The notes under the pieces were generated by a model that did not search any database, was not told the origin of the DNA, and worked only from the letters and a program-made list of their open reading frames with translations. A stretch of DNA of 64,000 nucleotides. It comes from JAGQYH01 sp041393015 (GTDB taxonomy: Bacteria; Bacteroidota; Bacteroidia; Chitinophagales; JADIYW01). The position numbers were made by a program, and so were the translations under genes. Of this stretch, positions 8,247 through 17,813 are shown one piece after another. Location of the stretch: positions 558,001 to 622,000 of the forward strand of contig JAWKKV010000001.1 in assembly GCA_041393015.1 (NCBI GenBank), given 5' to 3'. Within the stretch, counting starts at the first letter, position 1. Each line of letters begins with the position of its first letter.

Positions 8247-8602
8247 TACCAGGAGAATATATTTTAGCCAAAACACCCATTGAATGTAATGTTGGGAAGG
8301 CCACTGCAACGATTACTGTAGTGAATAAAGGCGATCGACCAGTTCAAATTGGCTCTCACTTTCATTTTTTTGAAGTCAATAGAATGATGGATTTTGATAG
8401 AGCGCTTGCTTTAGGTATGCGATTAAATATTCCTGCAGGAACGGCAGTTAGATTTGAACCGGGAGAAGAAAAGGAAGTGACGTTGGTCGCCTTTTCAGGC
8501 AAGCGAAAAATTAAAGGCTTCAATAATTTGGTGGATGGAAAAGATCTAGAAAAGGATAAAATAGACATCCTAGAAAATGAAAAACGATTTACGTCAAAAT
8601 AA
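8243..8602 (+). CDS. ureB: Urease subunit beta
   Basis: Second structural subunit of urease. The 119 aa start MIPGEYILA and contain VVNKGDRPVQIGSHFHFFEVN and the LNIPAGTAVRFEPGE block, both diagnostic. It overlaps ureA by ATGA and is nine bases before ureC. Confidence 0.96.
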   Translation: MIPGEYILAKTPIECNVGKATATITVVNKGDRPVQIGSHFHFFEVNRMMDFDRALALGMRLNIPAGTAVRFEPGEEKEVTLVAFSGKRKIKGFNNLVDGKDLEKDKIDILENEKRFTSK

Positions 8603-8611
8603 AATAGCAGT

Positions 8612-10333
8612 GTGAGTTTAGAAATCAACAGAATTAAGTATGCTAACATGTATGGTCCGACCACCGGTGATAAAGTGCGCTTGGCCGATACTGAACTAAT
8701 CATAGAGATTGAAAAAGATTATACCGTTTATGGTGATGAGATTAAGTTCGGCGGTGGAAAAACCATTAGAGATGGAATGGCACAATCATCTGAAGCAACC
8801 AGAGCGGAAGGCGTTTTAGATTTAGTGATTACCAGTGCGATGATTATTGATCATTGGGGTATTGTGAAAGCAGACATTGGTATTAAAGATGGTAAGATTG
8901 TCGGCGTTGGAAAAGCAGGCAACCTAGATACAATGGACGGTGTAATGCCGAACATGGTAGTGGGCGCTTCAACAGAAGTTCATGGTGGTGCAGGTTTGAT
9001 TGTAACGGCCGGAGGAATTGATGCTCATATCCATTTTATATGTCCGCAATTGGTTGAACATGCTTTGTACAGTGGCATTACCACAATGATTGGCGGCGGC
9101 ACCGGACCGGCAGATGGCACCAACGCTACCACAGTTACACCAGGCGCATGGAATCTTGAAAAAATGTTACAAGCGGCAGAAGCCTTTCCCATGAATTTAG
9201 GATTTTTTGGCAAAGGCAATTGCTCTAGTTTACCTCCATTGGAAGAACAAGTAGAAGCCGGTGCTTTAGGATTAAAAATCCACGAAGATTGGGGTTCTAC
9301 TCCAGCAGTAATTGATGCTTCCTTAAAAATTGCCGATAAGCACGATATCCAAATTGCCATTCACACTGATACATTAAATGAATCTGGATTTTTAGAAGAC
9401 ACTATCAAGGCCATTGATGGCAGAACCATTCATACTTTTCATACAGAAGGTGCCGGCGGTGGACACGCTCCGGATATTATTAAAGCTGCCATGTACCCGA
9501 ATGTGTTGCCTTCCAGTACCAATCCAACTCGACCTTATACGGTGAATACCATTGAGGAGCATTTAGATATGTTAATGGTTTGTCATCACTTAGATAAAAC
9601 AGTGCCAGAAGATGTAGCTTTTGCCGATTCTAGAATTCGACCAGAAACCATTGCAGCGGAAGATATTTTACACGATATGGGTGTTTTTAGTATGATGAGT
9701 AGTGACTCTCAAGCCATGGGAAGGGTGGCTGAGGTAGTGACCCGAACTTGGCAAACCGCTCATAAAATGAAAGTTCAAAGGGGCGCTTTAAAAGAAGACG
9801 AAGGCAATGGAAATGATAATTTCAGAGTAAAAAGATACGTCGCTAAATACACTATCAACCCTGCATTATCGCATGGCATTTCCAATCATGTGGGTTCCAT
9901 AGAACCAGGAAAGTTAGCTGATTTGGTGCTATGGAAACCAAGTATGTTTGGTGTAAAACCCGAATTGATCATCAAAGGCGGTATGATCGCAGCCGGCAGA
10001 ATGGGAGACCCAAACGCTTCTATTCCAACACCACAACCTGTTATTTATAGACCAATGTTCGGTTCATTTGGTAGAGCGCTAACAGAAACTTCCTTAACCT
10101 TTGTTTCAAAGATTTCTTTAGAAAAAGGCATTGCCGAAAAATATGGTTTAAAGAAAAAATTAGTAGCTGTTTCTAATTGCAGAACGGTATCTAAAAAAGA
10201 TATGATTCATAACGAAAAAACACCTCAAATTGATGTCAACCCCGAAAACTACGAAGTAAGAGTAGATGGGGAGCATATTACTTGTGAGCCCGCCACTGAA
10301 GTTCCAATGGCACAACGCTACTTTTTGTTTTAA
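8612..10333 (+). CDS. ureC: Urease subunit alpha (catalytic)
   Basis: Hydrolyses urea to ammonia and carbamate at a dinickel centre. Nickel ligands are H139 and H141 (HIHF), the carbamylated K222 (GLKIHEDWG), H251 (IHTDTLNESG), H277 (HTFHTEG) and D365 (SSDSQAMG). The mobile-flap Cys-His is C324-H325 in MVCHHLDK. All key residues are present and 573 aa is the usual length. The start is GTG, directly before SLEINRIKYANMYGPT. The urea it uses would come from the allantoicase encoded about 12 kb away. Confidence 0.97.
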   Translation: MSLEINRIKYANMYGPTTGDKVRLADTELIIEIEKDYTVYGDEIKFGGGKTIRDGMAQSSEATRAEGVLDLVITSAMIIDHWGIVKADIGIKDGKIVGVGKAGNLDTMDGVMPNMVVGASTEVHGGAGLIVTAGGIDAHIHFICPQLVEHALYSGITTMIGGGTGPADGTNATTVTPGAWNLEKMLQAAEAFPMNLGFFGKGNCSSLPPLEEQVEAGALGLKIHEDWGSTPAVIDASLKIADKHDIQIAIHTDTLNESGFLEDTIKAIDGRTIHTFHTEGAGGGHAPDIIKAAMYPNVLPSSTNPTRPYTVNTIEEHLDMLMVCHHLDKTVPEDVAFADSRIRPETIAAEDILHDMGVFSMMSSDSQAMGRVAEVVTRTWQTAHKMKVQRGALKEDEGNGNDNFRVKRYVAKYTINPALSHGISNHVGSIEPGKLADLVLWKPSMFGVKPELIIKGGMIAAGRMGDPNASIPTPQPVIYRPMFGSFGRALTETSLTFVSKISLEKGIAEKYGLKKKLVAVSNCRTVSKKDMIHNEKTPQIDVNPENYEVRVDGEHITCEPATEVPMAQRYFLF

Positions 10334-10343
10334 GTAAAGGAAA

Positions 10344-10853
10344 ATGGAATCGGTAAAAGTTATTAATAGTAAGTCATTCAATTTAAAAGCGCTTCAATCT
10401 GCTTCTAAACCGGTTGATTATGTGGATTTCGAATGGTACGAAACCAATAAAAGAATTAATTTTAAGATCTCCCAAAATGGATTAAAAATAAAACTCAAAT
10501 TCTTAAATGAAAATCCAAATTTCGAACAAGACGACATATTGATAGAAACCGAAACGCATTATGTTGCCGTCAATATCATGCAATGCGATTGTTTGGTTAT
10601 TACACCCAAGAACGCCTTTGAAATGGCCTCTATATGCTATGAAATTGGCAACAGACACATTCCATTATTTTTTGAAGACAACAAGCTTTTGGTAGCTTAT
10701 GAGAAGCCTTTATTCAATTATTTTAAAGCAGCAGGATTTAATATCAAGGAAGAATACACAAAACTAATTCAACCCTTAAAAACTACTGTTTCACCGCATG
10801 GAGACAACAAGAGTTTATTTACTAAAATCATGCAATTCAGTCAAGAAAAATAA
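10344..10853 (+). CDS. ureE: Urease accessory protein UreE (nickel metallochaperone)
   Basis: Delivers nickel to the urease assembly complex. The 169 aa show the N-terminal peptide-binding half and the C-terminal metal-binding half (CLVITPKNAFEMASICYEIGNRH, with the conserved His in NRHIPLFF). It lacks the histidine-rich tail seen in Klebsiella UreE, so it should bind fewer nickel ions. It lies between ureC and ureF, sharing one base with ureF. Confidence 0.88.
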   Translation: MESVKVINSKSFNLKALQSASKPVDYVDFEWYETNKRINFKISQNGLKIKLKFLNENPNFEQDDILIETETHYVAVNIMQCDCLVITPKNAFEMASICYEIGNRHIPLFFEDNKLLVAYEKPLFNYFKAAGFNIKEEYTKLIQPLKTTVSPHGDNKSLFTKIMQFSQEK

Positions 10854-11539
10854 TGTCAAATTCCCTATTTCATTTATTGCATTTATCTGATCCCAATTTA
10901 CCCATTGGCGGATTTTCTCATTCTTCGGGATTAGAAACTTATGTGCAAAATGGAATGGTAAAGGATGAAAAATCTGCAAGAATTTTCATTCAACAAATGT
11001 TGCAGCAAAGTTTGTTTTATAACGATGCGATGTACTTATCCTTGGCTTATCAAGCTTGTGAAACCAATGATTTTAAATCTCTTGAAAACTTAGACATCCA
11101 TTGCAATGCTACCAAACTAGCCAAAGAAACTAGAGTCGCCAGCCAAAAGTTAGGATTGCGTTTACTCAAAATATTTGAGAAAATTTGCACTGGTTCTTTG
11201 TTTCAACAGTATAAGAATGCTTTAGCATCGTCTTCTGTATTTGGACATTTTTGTATTGCTTTTGCCATTATTTCTCATGATCTAAAAATCAGCTTAAAAG
11301 ATAGCTTAACCGGATTTTACTATAATGCCGCTAGCGGATATGTTACCAATTGCGTTAAGTTAGTTCCATTGGGACAGCAAACCGGACAAAGTATTTTGTT
11401 TGATTTGATCCCAATTATTGATGGATTAGTGAAAGCCAGTTTACAACCCGATATTCAAAAATTAGGATTGTGCTCCGTTGGATTTGACATCCGTTCAATG
11501 CAACATGAAAATTTATATTCACGCTTATATATGTCATAA
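10853..11539 (+). CDS. ureF: Urease accessory protein UreF
   Basis: All-helical assembly factor that links UreG and UreD(H) on the apo-urease. The N-terminal SDPNLPIGGFSHSSGLE is the family signature. 228 aa is normal. It follows ureE directly (the UreE stop and UreF start share a base) and precedes ureG by three bases. Confidence 0.93.
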   Translation: MSNSLFHLLHLSDPNLPIGGFSHSSGLETYVQNGMVKDEKSARIFIQQMLQQSLFYNDAMYLSLAYQACETNDFKSLENLDIHCNATKLAKETRVASQKLGLRLLKIFEKICTGSLFQQYKNALASSSVFGHFCIAFAIISHDLKISLKDSLTGFYYNAASGYVTNCVKLVPLGQQTGQSILFDLIPIIDGLVKASLQPDIQKLGLCSVGFDIRSMQHENLYSRLYMS

Positions 11540-11542
11540 ATT

Positions 11543-12181
11543 ATGAATGATAGAACCTACATAAAAATTGGTGTCGCCGGTCCGGTGGGCTCAGGTAAAA
11601 CAGCATTGATCGAAAAACTTACTCGTGAACTTCTGGATCAATATAGTATTGGTGTGGTGACAAACGACATCTACACCCAAGAAGATGCGGAGTTTTTAAC
11701 CAAAAATAGTTTACTAGCACCCGAAAGAATTATTGGGGTAGAAACCGGTGGCTGTCCACATACTGCGATTAGGGAAGATGCTAGTATGAATTTAGAAGCC
11801 ATCGATGAGTTGGCCAATAGATTCCCAGCCGTAGAGTTAATTTTTATTGAAAGTGGTGGCGATAATTTATCGGCTACCTTCAGTCCGGATTTAGCTGACA
11901 TTACCATTTTTGTTATTGATGTGGCAGAAGGCGATAAAATTCCAAGAAAAGGCGGACCGGGCATTACTAGAAGTGATTTGTTAGTCATCAACAAAATAGA
12001 TCTCGCACCTTATGTGCATGCAGATTTAGATGTAATGGATAGAGATGCAAGATTAATGCGAAAAGGCAAACCTTTTGTATTTACCAATTTAATGGATAAA
12101 ACAGGTTTAGATATTGTAATTGGTTGGATTAAAAAATATGCTTTGTTTGAAGATGTAGAAGAGCCCAACCTGATCAGATGA
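11543..12181 (+). CDS. ureG: Urease accessory GTPase UreG
   Basis: SIMIBI-class GTPase that carries nickel to urease and drives its insertion. The P loop is GPVGSGKT (about residues 12-19). The nickel-binding CPH motif is in ETGGCPHTAIREDASMN, followed by ESGGDNLSATFSPDLAD and the guanine-recognition NKIDLA. No N-terminal His-rich extension. It overlaps ureD by four bases. Confidence 0.96.
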   Translation: MNDRTYIKIGVAGPVGSGKTALIEKLTRELLDQYSIGVVTNDIYTQEDAEFLTKNSLLAPERIIGVETGGCPHTAIREDASMNLEAIDELANRFPAVELIFIESGGDNLSATFSPDLADITIFVIDVAEGDKIPRKGGPGITRSDLLVINKIDLAPYVHADLDVMDRDARLMRKGKPFVFTNLMDKTGLDIVIGWIKKYALFEDVEEPNLIR

Positions 12182-12966
12182 ATTCCAACGTTTCCATCAT
12201 TACTAAAGCTAGAAATGGCATTACTTATTTAAAGGACAGTTTTCATTCTGTGCCTTTTAAAGTGGTGGATGTAAGAGAAGACAAATCAAAGGCATGTTTA
12301 GAAATCATGCTGATGTCGTCTTCGCCTGGAATGTTGGATGGCGATGTTTATCATTTAGAAATTCAAGTGGAGAAAAACTGTGCCTTGCATCTAAAAACAC
12401 AATCGTTTCAGCGAATTTTCAATATGAAAAATTCCGCTCAGCAAGTTTTTAAAGTAGTGGTTGAAGAGAATGGATTTTTTCAATACATCCCTCATCCAAC
12501 CGTACCGCATAAAAATTCTAATTATCTAGGCATCAACAATATTTACCTCCATAAAGGAGCCAATGTTATTTGGAGTGATTTAACGAGCTGCGGTAGAAAA
12601 CTTAACGGAGAACAGTTTGAATATGATCGATTTGAAAACAAGACTACTTTCTACATCAATCAAAAGCCTATGGTAATCGAACATATATTGTTTGAACCCA
12701 AAAGTAGGTCGCCTCTCACCTTCGGACAGTTAGAAGGCTTCACACACAATGCCAGCCTGTTTATTCTAAGTGAGCAATTACCCGTTCCAAAACTTAAAAA
12801 AGAGGTTGATGATTTATTAAGTCAAGAAAAAGATATTGCCTTTGGAAGTTCTGAGGCAGCGATTAATGGTTTGATTGTAAAAGTTTTAGCCAATCAATCT
12901 GAGCGAATTTATACTGTAATCAACCAATTAGCTGATCAAATTAAAAGAGACTATTTTAATCTATGA
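12178..12966 (+). CDS. ureD: Urease accessory protein UreD (UreH)
   Basis: Scaffold through which nickel passes from UreG/UreF to urease. The 262 aa beta-rich protein shows SSSPGMLDGDVYHLEI and LKTQSFQRIFNMK, the family pattern. Here it is last of the accessory genes, unlike the ureD-first order of enterobacteria. The ATGA overlap at its end couples it to the membrane protein that follows. Confidence 0.92.
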   Translation: MNSNVSIITKARNGITYLKDSFHSVPFKVVDVREDKSKACLEIMLMSSSPGMLDGDVYHLEIQVEKNCALHLKTQSFQRIFNMKNSAQQVFKVVVEENGFFQYIPHPTVPHKNSNYLGINNIYLHKGANVIWSDLTSCGRKLNGEQFEYDRFENKTTFYINQKPMVIEHILFEPKSRSPLTFGQLEGFTHNASLFILSEQLPVPKLKKEVDDLLSQEKDIAFGSSEAAINGLIVKVLANQSERIYTVINQLADQIKRDYFNL

Positions 12967-13667
12967 TGACAGGCGATTTCATTCTACTATTGTTCTCTAC
13001 AGTAGGTATAAGTCTAGTGCACACGCTCACCGGACCGGATCATTATTTACCCTTTATTGCCTTATCAAAATCTGGAAAATGGACCTTACCTAAAACTCTT
13101 TTTTGGACAACGCTCTGTGGCTTAGCTCATGTTAGCACTTCTTTACTAATTGGATTAATTGGAATATTTCTAGGTTGGACGCTTTCGCAACAATCTAATT
13201 TAGTAATGGCTAGAGGCAATTTTGCCAGTTGGATGCTTTTAATTTTTGGATTGATTTACACGCTTTGGGGAGTATATAATATCAAGCGAAATAAACTACA
13301 TAAACATTTTGAGGTTAATGATGAAGCGGACATTCTAGTGTATGAGCATAAAGACGGCCAAGTTGTCTATCCTGATCAAAAGTTTAAAGTAACACCTTGG
13401 GTGATGTTCTTCATTTTCGCTTTAGGTCCGGCAGAACCCATTTTACCATTGTTGTTTTATCCTTCAACCAGTCATTCGTTTTTACAAGTTTTAATCCTAA
13501 CAGTAACCTACACCGGCGTTACCCTTTTTGCCATGCTATTAATGGTTTTGCTCGGATATTATGGATTACAAAAATTCAACTTCCCCAACTTTGAGAAGTA
13601 TATCAGCTTTATTAGTGGCTTGGTCATCCTATTGTGTGGTGTTGGTATGGTTTTTCTTAACTGGTAA
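12963..13667 (+). CDS. UreH/NiCoT-like nickel permease-type membrane protein
   Basis: Predicted inner-membrane protein of 234 aa with about six hydrophobic helices split by a charged loop (residues ~105-145). Helix one carries HTLTGPDHYLPF, which resembles the His/Asp nickel-binding signature of NiCoT and UreH-type transporters. FALGPAEPILPLL in the second half resembles the paired motif. Its start is embedded in the ureD stop, so it belongs to the urease operon and most likely imports Ni2+ for it. There is a second ATG three bases further on. A general sulfite/cytochrome biogenesis-like permease is a less likely alternative. Confidence 0.82.
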   Translation: MMTGDFILLLFSTVGISLVHTLTGPDHYLPFIALSKSGKWTLPKTLFWTTLCGLAHVSTSLLIGLIGIFLGWTLSQQSNLVMARGNFASWMLLIFGLIYTLWGVYNIKRNKLHKHFEVNDEADILVYEHKDGQVVYPDQKFKVTPWVMFFIFALGPAEPILPLLFYPSTSHSFLQVLILTVTYTGVTLFAMLLMVLLGYYGLQKFNFPNFEKYISFISGLVILLCGVGMVFLNW

Positions 13668-13797
13668 CTAACAAATAAGTTAGAATCAATCTCAAGTTAA
13701 TCACTCAATTGCAATCCTCATCAATTTATATTTATTTATATGTTTATTATTTTGTTTTCTTAATGCTTTTTTGTGTGTTTTGGTTTTTTATTATCTA

Positions 13798-13805
13798 TAT
13801 ATTTG
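13798..13805 (+). promoter_or_regulatory. Putative -7 element of the Anbu operon
   Basis: TATATTTG fits TAnnTTTG and lies 15 bases before the ATG at 13821. TTTTG tracts lie upstream but at non-ideal spacing. If used, it rules out the upstream in-frame ATG at 13773 as start of the first gene. Confidence 0.45.
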
Positions 13806-13820
13806 AACAAAATATTTAAA

Positions 13821-15275
13821 ATGATTATTGATTACAAAAATAATGGTTCTTTATTTGATGAAGTGTTCTCAAAAAACCATAGTGACGGTTCTGGCTATAG
13901 CACCGTTCTAAATAGCTTTAACAAACTGAGCGATGAAGATTTTGAATTAAACTACAAATTCTCTAAGAACTACTTTAAGAGTCTAGGTATTACCTATAGT
14001 TTATACGATAAAACCACTCCGACAAATAAAGAACATACTTTTCCTGTAGACCTTTTTCCAAGAATTATTGAAGCCGATGAATGGAAAAAACTAAAGGAAG
14101 GCATTTTGCAAAGAAGCAGAGCTATCAATCTGTTTATAAAAGATATTTATGGAAAGCAGAACATCCTTAAAAATAAGGTTGTTCCTCATGACCTAGTTTT
14201 ATCTTGTCCGGAATACATTAAAGAAATGACTGACATTCAACCCATTGGCGATGTCTTTTCTCATATTTCAGGTACAGATTTAATCCTCAATGAGGACAAT
14301 AAATGGTACGTTTTAGAAGACAATGTTAGAAACCCTTCCGGCGTAAGCTATGTTTTGGAAAATCGAAAACTATTTAAAATCCTTTTTGGCGACCTCATAA
14401 ATAATGTAGATGTATTGCCTATCGACGATTATCCGGACATGCTTTGTGGTGTAATGAATTCATTTGCTCCTAATATCGACGATCCAACTGTAGTGTTACA
14501 TACACCTGGCAGTTATAATTCTGCTTATTACGAGCATTGTTTCTTGGCTAGAAGAATGGGTATTCCATTGGTTGAATCAAGTGATATGTTTGTTGAAAAT
14601 GACAAGCTATATATGCGAACATTAAAAGGCCCTGTAAAAATTGATGTGGTTTACCGCCGCATTGACGATAGATATCTTGACCCTTTGGTATTTGAACCCA
14701 GTTCCATGTTGGGCGTTCCCGGAATTATGAATGCTTATAAGAAAGGCAATGTCACCATTATGAATGCTCCCGGTTGCGGAGTGGCAGATGATAAAGCTAT
14801 TTATGCCTACATTCCTAAAATCATTAAATACTATTTGAACGAAGATTCTATTTTAGAAAATGTGCCTACTTATCTCTGTCATGATGATAAAGACTTCCAA
14901 TATGTAAAAGAAAATTTGCACAAACTGGTAATCAAACCGGTTAATATGTCTGGTGGTTATGGAATAAATTTTGGAAACAAAATGAGCAAAGCAGAAATTG
15001 AAGCGCAAATTGTAATGCTCGAAAACAACAGAAGAAACTATGTTGCTCAACCCATTATGAATCTATCTACACATACCACTTATATCGAAGACAATAAATC
15101 TTTTCAGCCAAGACATATTGACCTAAGGGTATTTTCCTTGCAAGGCAACCAGATGGAATTTGTTTTAGATGGCGGACTGACTCGAGTGGCGCTTAAAGAA
15201 GGAAGTTTGGTGGTTAACTCCTCACAAGGTGGCGGCAGTAAAGACACGTGGATCATTGGGAAAAACAATAATTAA
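13821..15275 (+). CDS. Circularly permuted ATP-grasp protein (DUF404/DUF407, type 2)
   Basis: First gene of the Anbu cluster. Proteins of this family have an ATP-grasp fold with permuted strands and are thought to join a peptide or amino group to a carboxylate; the substrate is unknown. The 484 aa show the family marks FPVDLFPRII, LEDNVRNPSGVSYVLENR, DVVYRRIDDRYLDPL, the stretch NAPGCGVADDKA, and KPVNMSGGYG. An ATG at 13773 would add 16 residues of hydrophobic sequence, but a promoter motif lies inside that extension, so I choose 13821. Three co-directional partners follow with gaps of 3-18 bases. Confidence 0.92.
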   Translation: MIIDYKNNGSLFDEVFSKNHSDGSGYSTVLNSFNKLSDEDFELNYKFSKNYFKSLGITYSLYDKTTPTNKEHTFPVDLFPRIIEADEWKKLKEGILQRSRAINLFIKDIYGKQNILKNKVVPHDLVLSCPEYIKEMTDIQPIGDVFSHISGTDLILNEDNKWYVLEDNVRNPSGVSYVLENRKLFKILFGDLINNVDVLPIDDYPDMLCGVMNSFAPNIDDPTVVLHTPGSYNSAYYEHCFLARRMGIPLVESSDMFVENDKLYMRTLKGPVKIDVVYRRIDDRYLDPLVFEPSSMLGVPGIMNAYKKGNVTIMNAPGCGVADDKAIYAYIPKIIKYYLNEDSILENVPTYLCHDDKDFQYVKENLHKLVIKPVNMSGGYGINFGNKMSKAEIEAQIVMLENNRRNYVAQPIMNLSTHTTYIEDNKSFQPRHIDLRVFSLQGNQMEFVLDGGLTRVALKEGSLVVNSSQGGGSKDTWIIGKNNN

Positions 15276-15293
15276 CCTGAATTAAAAATCAAT

Positions 15294-16235
15294 ATGCTTT
15301 TATCAAGAGTAGCAAACTACCTGTTTTGGATAGGTAGATATTTAGAAAGGGCGGAATACTCCTCTCGTTTTATCCATACGCATTACGAATCGTCGTTAGA
15401 TGCGCCTTTTAAAGACAATAGAAGGGTGATGTTAAATCCCATTATAGAAATGTTTGGGATTGGATTAAATAGTGGTGATTTTAAAAGTGAAGAGAATATC
15501 TTAAACAAAGCGATGTTGAATATGGACAACACAGCTTCTGTAAGTTTTTCTTTTAGCAAAGTGCGCCAAAACGCTTTAAATGCAAGAAATGTTTTATCAA
15601 CGGAGCTTTGGGAAGTGATAAACAGATACTACCATTATCTTGAAAATTTTGAAGTCAAGACTAATGAAAGTGGCCAACTCTTTAGTTTCATGAAAACTTT
15701 TTCAGAGCATGCTGCTCTCATCAGAAGTTTAATCAATAGCACACTTTTACACGATGAAACTTGGGCTACCATTAGAGTAGGCATCTATTTAGAAAGAGCC
15801 ATTCAAATCAATAAAGTTTTGATAAGCACTATTGGAGAAATTCCAAGAGGAAAATCGCAAAAGGACAATCAATTAACTTACTATATGCTGCAAACCCTTT
15901 TAAAATCAATTGAAGCAGAAGACATCTATAAAAAATTATATCCTGGCATCCCTAATCCTTTGTTAGTGGTCTATTTTATCATCAACAATAATATTTTCCC
16001 TCGTTCTATCAACTATAACATCAATAAAGCGAGCGAGTTGGTTAATCGTTTGTTTGGTGTCAACAATCTCTCCCTTTTAAGAGAGCAACCTTTTGTTTTT
16101 GACATCAACAAACTAGCCAGTGAGGTGAATTATCTTACGATGCAAGATTTGGAAAACAAAAGCATGGAGTTCCTTGAAAAAAACATTCAAAAAATAGAAA
16201 ATATAACCCTTACTTTGGAAAGAGATTATCTCTAA
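15294..16235 (+). CDS. Alpha-E domain protein (DUF403)
   Basis: Helical protein of 313 aa that constantly pairs with the permuted ATP-grasp protein. The start LLSRVANYLFWIGRYLERAE is the strongly conserved family signature, with RSLINSTLLHDETW and GIYLERAIQINKVL repeating the theme. The molecular role is unknown; by gene association it helps in a peptide-tagging or peptide-synthesis reaction with its neighbours. Confidence 0.92.
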   Translation: MLLSRVANYLFWIGRYLERAEYSSRFIHTHYESSLDAPFKDNRRVMLNPIIEMFGIGLNSGDFKSEENILNKAMLNMDNTASVSFSFSKVRQNALNARNVLSTELWEVINRYYHYLENFEVKTNESGQLFSFMKTFSEHAALIRSLINSTLLHDETWATIRVGIYLERAIQINKVLISTIGEIPRGKSQKDNQLTYYMLQTLLKSIEAEDIYKKLYPGIPNPLLVVYFIINNNIFPRSINYNINKASELVNRLFGVNNLSLLREQPFVFDINKLASEVNYLTMQDLENKSMEFLEKNIQKIENITLTLERDYL

Positions 16236-16238
16236 AAA

Positions 16239-17075
16239 ATGATTTATTCCATAGAATACTCTACTGAAAATAATTATGATAGCAAATCTGAGGTTTTCCT
16301 AGAATACTTAGTTATTCCTGAGGAAACACCTTCTCAACAAGTACTATCCTTTTTAGTTTATACAGAACCAAAGGCCAACTATTCAATTAATTCTAATGTA
16401 TATGGATTTAAAAAACTGACTTTTAATGGTCTTCATCAAATAGACAATTTCAAGCTGAAAATAAAAGTAGAGGTAGAGAAAAGTTTTCAATTTCCACATT
16501 TGATTAGTCCATTTTCATTAAAAAAAGAACGTGAAATTATCAATAGCTTTGCCTATTTGAAAAACAATCATTTTTATCTCACTCAAACCAATTTTACAAG
16601 AATCACATCTATCAATAAGAATAAAAACATACCCAAAAGAAACAAAAGCATAATGGAATATTGCTCAGCACTAAATCAATATTTACATAATGAAATTGAG
16701 TATTGTACAAACAGCACTACTATAGAAACCGATGCACACACTGCCTTTAATTTAAGAAGAGGTGTGTGTCAAGATTTTAGTCATATTTTTATTGGCTTAG
16801 CTCGCCAAGAAGAAATTGCAGCAAGATATGTTTCCGGCTATTTATTTATTGATGACAAAACAGAAGCACAATTACATGCTTGGGCAGAGGTGCTAATTCC
16901 CAGTTTAGGTTGGGTTGGTTTTGATCCTACCAATAACTTATTGATCAATGAAAACTATTTTAAGATCGCACATGGAATTGACTATACAGAATGCACTCCG
17001 CTAAGAGGAGTCGTTCGAGGCGGTGAAAAAAACACCACACAATACAAAGTAATTATTCAACAACAACAGCAATAA
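16239..17075 (+). CDS. Transglutaminase-like cysteine protease/transferase
   Basis: Papain-fold transglutaminase-like protein, 278 aa. The catalytic triad is visible as C177 (RRGVCQDFSHI), H213 (LHAWAEVL) and D229 (GFDPTNN). The N-terminal half is the beta-rich domain usual for the bacterial family (about residues 1-90). It has no signal peptide, so it acts in the cytoplasm like its partners. It ends in a QQQQQ run. Three bases after the alpha-E gene and 15 before Anbu. Confidence 0.92.
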   Translation: MIYSIEYSTENNYDSKSEVFLEYLVIPEETPSQQVLSFLVYTEPKANYSINSNVYGFKKLTFNGLHQIDNFKLKIKVEVEKSFQFPHLISPFSLKKEREIINSFAYLKNNHFYLTQTNFTRITSINKNKNIPKRNKSIMEYCSALNQYLHNEIEYCTNSTTIETDAHTAFNLRRGVCQDFSHIFIGLARQEEIAARYVSGYLFIDDKTEAQLHAWAEVLIPSLGWVGFDPTNNLLINENYFKIAHGIDYTECTPLRGVVRGGEKNTTQYKVIIQQQQQ

Positions 17076-17090
17076 AACAACTTATATATT

Positions 17091-17813
17091 ATGACCTACT
17101 GTTTAGCTTTCAAACTAAAAACAGGTATTGTTGGCTTTGCCGACACGCGAATTACCTCAGGCACTGAAACCACCAATGCAAAAAAATTATATACTAATTC
17201 AAAAACTGGCCAATCTATATTTTTAATGACTTCCGGTCTCCGTTCTATTAGAGACAAATCACTTACTTATTTTAAAGAAGTTTTAGAAGATGGCACGAGT
17301 GAGTTTAAAAAGTTTTACGAAATCGCAAATTTACTTGGAGAGCAACTAAAGAGAGTTGCTGATGAGGATAGGAAGTCAATTGAAAAAGCAGGACTCTCTT
17401 TTAACCTACACACCATTGTTGGTGGGCAGTGTAAAGAAGATGATGAACACAAACTGTTTTTACTGTATCCTGAAGGTAATTGGATAGAAATTAGCAAAGC
17501 AACACCTTTTGTAATCATTGGTAATTCAGGTTATGGAAAACCAATTTTAAATAGAACGATCACTTACCAATCTAGTTTAAAATTTGCCTTAAAAACCGGT
17601 TTTCTATCATTCGATTCGACAAGAGTAAGTGCCAATGATGTTGGTTATCCCTTGGATGTTTTTATTTATGAAAAAAACAGTTTCAAATTTATTGAAAAAC
17701 GATACAAAGAGTCTTCTCTATCTTCTGTTTCAAAATTTTGGGGCAAAAGATTAGAGCAAGCGGTACATGATTTACCCGACGAATGGACGAACGACTTTTT
17801 GAAAGAACATTAG
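17091..17813 (+). CDS. Anbu, proteasome-like Ntn hydrolase
   Basis: Ancestral beta-subunit-like peptidase (COG3484). Removing Met1 exposes Thr2 as the N-terminal nucleophile, with an Asp in GFADTRI (D18) and a Lys in NAKKLYT playing the parts of Asp17 and Lys33 of the proteasome. The 240 aa length is right. Known Anbu proteins form helical or lock-washer assemblies and have no confirmed substrate. The gene's 3' end overlaps that of xdhC, on the other strand, by four bases, leaving no room for a normal terminator between the two operons. Confidence 0.92.
   Translation: MTYCLAFKLKTGIVGFADTRITSGTETTNAKKLYTNSKTGQSIFLMTSGLRSIRDKSLTYFKEVLEDGTSEFKKFYEIANLLGEQLKRVADEDRKSIEKAGLSFNLHTIVGGQCKEDDEHKLFLLYPEGNWIEISKATPFVIIGNSGYGKPILNRTITYQSSLKFALKTGFLSFDSTRVSANDVGYPLDVFIYEKNSFKFIEKRYKESSLSSVSKFWGKRLEQAVHDLPDEWTNDFLKEH

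Noticed and set aside
13773..13820. ATG start 16 codons upstream for the ATP-grasp gene
   Set aside because: A TAnnTTTG promoter motif lies between the two ATGs and the added hydrophobic residues are not part of the family.
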